From contig NW_017962925.1 in assembly GCF_001661345.1 (NCBI RefSeq), positions 310,001 through 374,000 of the forward strand: 64,000 nt of DNA. Direction: 5' to 3'. Below the pieces are notes generated by a model. It was not told the DNA's origin, did no database searches, and saw only the letters and a program-made list of their open reading frames with translations. This stretch comes from Ascoidea rubescens DSM 1968 (lineage: Eukaryota > Ascomycota > Saccharomycetes > Ascoideales > Ascoideaceae). Of this stretch, positions 60,251 to 64,000 are shown piece after piece. The translations under genes and the position numbers were made by a program. Positions within the stretch are counted from its first letter, which is position 1, and the number at the start of each line of letters is the position of its first letter.

Positions 60251-60264
60251 ATGACTTCCGATGA
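60244..60264 (+). promoter_or_regulatory. Upstream open reading frame overlapping the YNG1 ATG
   Basis: ATG-AGT-TAT-GAC-TTC-CGA-TGA begins seven bases before the main ATG at 60251 and ends inside the coding sequence in another frame. It could lower initiation at YNG1 if the mRNA leader includes it. Confidence 0.5.
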
Positions 60265-63200
60265 TTCTCACACAACCACTCACACAATTGATCCAGCTGC
60301 CTTCCACCATCTCTTCAACACACTCAACACTTCTGCTCCAACCAACACCTCCTCTGATCCTCCAAATGATACTACGACTCACATCTCCAATATCTTCAAC
60401 CTCAGCAACCTCAATTACAGCTGCATAACGATAACTGACCACTTGCCTCCCGACCTCATCAGATCTCTATGGTTGATCCAAAATCTAAATTTGTCCTTTG
60501 AAAAAAGACAGTCTTTGTTGAACGATAAGCTCATCGAGTTCAAGTCTCTCATTGAATTCGAATCAAATTTGAATTTGTCCATCTTTAACCGAAACAGAAA
60601 CAAACTCACCACCTCCTCTTCCTCCTCCTCCGGCAACAACACTAATAATAATATCCACATTTTTCATAAAAAGACAAAACTAATATGGGAAATTAAATCT
60701 TTAATAAATAATCTAAAACTCATAAACTACGAATCGCAAAAGGAATCAATTAAATTTAAATCTCTACTAACCTTTTCTTCAAACTACTTAAATAACTCAA
60801 TCTATACTTTAATCAATCATTATTACTCAATCTTAAAACTATCTATATCTAAAAATTTATCTAATAAAAACTTGTCATCTAAAAATAAAAATCAACTTAA
60901 AAACACAAAAACCAATAAAATCATTAAAATCATCAACAACTTTAGTATCACTAACAAAAACAATTTTAAAAATAATTACACAAACGACTTATTATTCAAT
61001 GATTATATAATTAATTCCAACACAAATGGCAATGATACCATTAATGACGACAACAACAATAAAGAAAAAACTCTCAATTTCAATTCTCACGATACGTTTT
61101 TCAAAGATTTACTCAAATCTTCAAATCAAAACTTATTCTCCTTTATTAATGACTTTAAGAATTTCAACATTCATCTGAACAACAATTTACTCAAAAAAAA
61201 TGAAATCCTAAAAAAAACCTCTAAATCTCAAAAATTGCCAAAACTAAAAATTAAAATTCCTCCTCTGTCCTCCATTAACGACTCTCTTATAAATACTCCC
61301 ACATCCATTCCAAACTCCCCTTCTATAAATATCACCAACCAATCTCAAGAATCCCCTAAATTGCCCACTATAACATCTCTTATATCAAATGATAAACAGC
61401 GACCAAGATTAACATTCAAATTACCAATTCCCAAATCTCTTTCCTCCCCTCTAAATTTCCCATCAAACAATATCATTAATAACAATAATGATGACAATAT
61501 CGAAAATGATCTCATTTTTCAGAATCAAAACCAAACTTCACTTTTAAACGATAACTCCTCATCTCAAAGATCTCGAAGACCTCAAAGAAGTCTGAAAAAA
61601 CAATATAACAAACAATTTATAGTACCGAGAATAGCTTCAAGATTAAGAAGTAATACGCTTCTCGATGACTCTAATATACAAGGTTTAACTAGATTAAGAA
61701 AAGAAAGAACAAAAAAACAATCAAATAATCATGACCATGATTATGATCATAATCATAATCATAATCACAATCTCAATCACAATCACAACTATATTCACTT
61801 TTCATTTTCTGAATCCCCACTTCTAAACGAATTCCCCGATAAAATTATAAATCAAGATCAACCTGTTAATAAAGAAAAAAATGACATTTATAATTCAAAT
61901 GAAAAGGAAAAAAGCCCTCTTCCAACTCAAGAAATTGACCAGAAAACATTCAATATAATTGAAAATGAAAATGAAAAGCAAACTAATGGATATTTAAATA
62001 CAAATCAAATAAACAATCAAACAAATAATCAAACAAATAATCAAATGAATGAACACCCAATTCAAAATAACATCTCTCAGGAAAATATACAAAATGAAAC
62101 AATTCCAAAAAATTTGAATGCTAATCAAAAAGAAAAACCAAAAAGAAGAAAACAACACAGAAATAGTTTTCTTAACACTAATAACATAATACCTTTAAAT
62201 GACTTCAATAACAGAAGAGCTTTTAGGTCTTCTTCGGTATTTACTCCAGTTGATAATAGAAATATTAGAAATGGAGTTAAAAAAAATGAAAATTTCCTCA
62301 AGTTTGACAAAAGAAAAAAATATACTGAACATGAATTAGTAAACGAAAAACAAATGGGAATGGGAATAGAAATGGAAATAGAAATAGATACTTTGGGAAG
62401 TAAAAAAGTTAAAAAAGAAAAATTAGAAAATAGTTTTAACCAGAAAGACGAATTTATTAGAAGACGATCCCAAAGAGTCTTTCTTTTGGATAAAATCAAA
62501 GAAGACCAGTTAAAAGAGAAGGAAATCAACACTAAAAATACAAATTCTAATAAAGAAAAACAAGAAAAAAAAGAAAATACCACCTTTAAAAATTCAAAAA
62601 ATTCAAAAAAAACAAAAAAAAGCACAAAAGAACACAAAAATATAGACGTAAAAGAAGAGAGATATTGCTATTGCAACGATATTTCTTATGGTCCAATGAT
62701 TGGATGTGACAATGATTCATGCAAATATGGATGGTTTCATTATCCATGTATTAATATGCTTCGAGCACCATCAGCTTTAAAAAAATGGTATTGTCCTACT
62801 TGCAAAGAGGAAATGGATAAAAAGGAAGAACAGAAAAAAAACAAAAAACAAATAATAAATAATAGTAAGATTGGAAAAAACTGGAAAAAGAAACCGGGGA
62901 ACTTTCAGAGAGTGGTTAGAAACATAAAAAAACCACACACCGGCTGGGTGCATAAAAAGGTAACAAAAGTATTCAATTACACATTAAATGGGTTTAGAGT
63001 TGCTAAAGAAGACAAATCTATTTCGAACAATGTGGTAGGAAAAAAGAAACCAGGCCCCAGAAAACGTAGATCTTTGAGAGGATATGGAAGACTCTTAAAA
63101 GAATTGGAGCCTTACAACGTAGCCGGTGCTAAAGATGTGACACCAATTGAAGTTCAAAACGAAGTTGCAGAGAAACTTCACGAGGCTGAAGAGCTATTAC

Positions 63201-63604
63201 AGCAGGATGTTGTTAATGAGGTCCTAGGCGAGTCTGCAGATAGCGAAATGTCTATTATGAAACCCAGGAAAGCCAGAAAGAAAAGGATTTTAAAAGAACT
63301 CGAAGCTTTTAATGCTGATGGAGAACAGGAAGCCAATGCATTTGGACTATCTCCTACATTTCCTATCAGAGAGCTCAGAAACCACAAATCAAAAGAGATG
63401 CTGGAGTTTCCTGACGAAACCAGTTTAATCAACACTTCAATTGGCGATGGAAATTATTCATTGAAACCAGTAAATGAAAAACATGGCAAACACAATAAGG
63501 AGGAAATTCCATTGAACATGGGAAAAAGAAAAAGAGAAGATGAGAATAGTTTATTTACAAGCAAGCGACGTCAATTGCGTTCTTCGTTTGTTCCAAGATC
63601 TTAG
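60251..63604 (+). CDS. YNG1: ING-family PHD protein, Yng1-like (NuA3 complex), greatly enlarged
   Basis: The 1117-residue protein carries both Yng1 landmarks. The N-terminal ING segment (TDHLPPDLIRSLWLIQNLNL, about residue 60) closely resembles S. cerevisiae Yng1 DHLPCELIRSLRLMQ. The PHD finger (residues 806-851) reads YCYCNDISYGPMIGCDNDSC...WFHYPC...WYCPTC, with the aromatic and Met residues that bind H3K4me3. PKLKIKIPP matches the small Yng1 motif between them. S. cerevisiae Yng1 has 219 residues; the extra is Asn/Ser/Lys-rich linker plus a 265-residue basic C-terminus with KKPGPRKRRSLRGYGR and a repeated LLKELEPYN / ILKELEAFN element. Yng1 brings the NuA3 H3 acetyltransferase to H3K4me3-marked promoters. 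The C-terminal part has no counterpart that I know. Confidence 0.88.
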   Translation: MTSDDSHTTTHTIDPAAFHHLFNTLNTSAPTNTSSDPPNDTTTHISNIFNLSNLNYSCITITDHLPPDLIRSLWLIQNLNLSFEKRQSLLNDKLIEFKSLIEFESNLNLSIFNRNRNKLTTSSSSSSGNNTNNNIHIFHKKTKLIWEIKSLINNLKLINYESQKESIKFKSLLTFSSNYLNNSIYTLINHYYSILKLSISKNLSNKNLSSKNKNQLKNTKTNKIIKIINNFSITNKNNFKNNYTNDLLFNDYIINSNTNGNDTINDDNNNKEKTLNFNSHDTFFKDLLKSSNQNLFSFINDFKNFNIHLNNNLLKKNEILKKTSKSQKLPKLKIKIPPLSSINDSLINTPTSIPNSPSINITNQSQESPKLPTITSLISNDKQRPRLTFKLPIPKSLSSPLNFPSNNIINNNNDDNIENDLIFQNQNQTSLLNDNSSSQRSRRPQRSLKKQYNKQFIVPRIASRLRSNTLLDDSNIQGLTRLRKERTKKQSNNHDHDYDHNHNHNHNLNHNHNYIHFSFSESPLLNEFPDKIINQDQPVNKEKNDIYNSNEKEKSPLPTQEIDQKTFNIIENENEKQTNGYLNTNQINNQTNNQTNNQMNEHPIQNNISQENIQNETIPKNLNANQKEKPKRRKQHRNSFLNTNNIIPLNDFNNRRAFRSSSVFTPVDNRNIRNGVKKNENFLKFDKRKKYTEHELVNEKQMGMGIEMEIEIDTLGSKKVKKEKLENSFNQKDEFIRRRSQRVFLLDKIKEDQLKEKEINTKNTNSNKEKQEKKENTTFKNSKNSKKTKKSTKEHKNIDVKEERYCYCNDISYGPMIGCDNDSCKYGWFHYPCINMLRAPSALKKWYCPTCKEEMDKKEEQKKNKKQIINNSKIGKNWKKKPGNFQRVVRNIKKPHTGWVHKKVTKVFNYTLNGFRVAKEDKSISNNVVGKKKPGPRKRRSLRGYGRLLKELEPYNVAGAKDVTPIEVQNEVAEKLHEAEELLQQDVVNEVLGESADSEMSIMKPRKARKKRILKELEAFNADGEQEANAFGLSPTFPIRELRNHKSKEMLEFPDETSLINTSIGDGNYSLKPVNEKHGKHNKEEIPLNMGKRKREDENSLFTSKRRQLRSSFVPRS

Positions 63605-63933
63605 ATATGGAAACATAATTAGTTTTTTTTTATTTTTTAGGGATTTGATTCAATTTTTGTTAGCTTGTTTAATTTTTGTACAATAGGAATGCCATTTTAT
63701 AGAGCTGCGGATGAAATAAATCGATATGGGATGCTGGTGCTGGGTGATTCAGTGCACATTGTCAACAGCCGAGGATGTTTCTTTCCTGGTGTTTGTGCTA
63801 CTTCTTTCGCCTCTTTCTCTTCTTCTTCTGCTGTTTGTGCTGCTTCTGCTCCCGGTGGCGTTACCCGGCCACAAAGTCCACATCCTTCTTATCGCGCCAT
63901 TTCAGCACCAGAAGAAACCTCCATCGAAGAACA
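63605..63933. promoter_or_regulatory. Intergenic DNA and GC-rich promoter right of YNG1
   Basis: The AT-rich YNG1 3' flank (to 63720) passes into a GC-richer block with TTCTTCTGCTG/TGCTGCTTCTGCT and a perfect Reb1-type TTACCCG (63861-63867). The block probably belongs to the next gene. Confidence 0.5.
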
Positions 63934-64000
63934 ATGCCCAAAAAGACCAGAGAAAGCAGAGAAACAACAGCTTCTGCTGCCAAATCCACTCCAACAGCTG
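63934..64000 (+). CDS. Possible start of a next gene, truncated at the window edge
   Basis: An ATG at 63934 opens a frame (MPKKTRESRETTASAAK...) that continues off the right edge. It lies 67 bases downstream of the Reb1-like site. A second open frame starting at 63689 also runs to the edge, but through promoter-like repeat DNA. No family can be assigned from 22 residues. Confidence 0.35.
   Translation, partial: MPKKTRESRETTASAAKSTPTA

Noticed and set aside
63689-64000. Second open frame running off the right edge
   Set aside because: It crosses promoter-like repeats and the Reb1-type site; the shorter frame from 63934 is the better candidate, although neither is certain.

Overview
This is nuclear DNA of a budding yeast (Saccharomycotina). 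The evidence is compact, mostly single-exon genes on both strands, short introns with a GTATGT donor and TACTAAC branch point, a yeast-type tRNA-Tyr with an intron, and orthologues of typical yeast genes (GAR1, RPN9, SSN2/MED13, MUB1, ERP3, SSL1, ILV1, an epsin, CMD1, FPR2, RPS8, PXL1, MUP3, PRP16, YNG1). The DNA is strongly AT-rich. Many proteins carry very long Asn-, Asp- or Gln-rich inserts, so several are two to five times longer than in S. cerevisiae. CTG codons are almost absent from conserved coding sequence, and where they occur Ser or Ala would fit better than Leu. The organism may therefore belong to a lineage that has reassigned CUG; I cannot name the species.

Layout. 1-10 kb: the 3'-truncated minus-strand Aquarius/Cwf11 spliceosomal helicase, GAR1, RPN9 and a WDR44/Dgr2-type WD40 protein. 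10.8 kb: tRNA-Tyr(GTA). 11-20 kb: SSN2, with an unrecognised convergent gene whose end overlaps it. 20-31 kb: a giant MUB1, ERP3, SSL1 and ILV1. 31-40 kb: epsin, calmodulin (first exon is only the ATG), an Asn/Ser-rich protein with SxIP motifs, FPR2 (spliced) and RPS8 (probable 5'UTR intron). 40-47 kb: PXL1, a PDI-like protein and a small unknown gene. 47-54 kb: MUP3, flanked by two gene-free gaps of 2.8 and 2.5 kb. 54-64 kb: an unknown Asn-rich protein, PRP16, an enlarged YNG1 and the possible start of one more gene at the right edge.

Genes that act together: Aquarius and PRP16 are both spliceosomal; GAR1 and RPS8 serve ribosome production; RPN9 is a proteasome subunit and MUB1 controls turnover of Rpn4, the activator of proteasome genes; SSN2 and SSL1 act in RNA polymerase II transcription and YNG1 in chromatin; ERP3, FPR2 and the PDI-like protein belong to the early secretory pathway; epsin, calmodulin and PXL1 act at the cell cortex.

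Most promoters are short GC-rich islands with CTG/TTC-type repeats, standing out from AT-rich flanks; several lie 0.3-1 kb upstream of the ATG, implying long AT-rich leaders. I saw no transposon, LTR, virus-like element or CRISPR array. Two single N bases (21890, 36257) sit inside long in-frame repeats.
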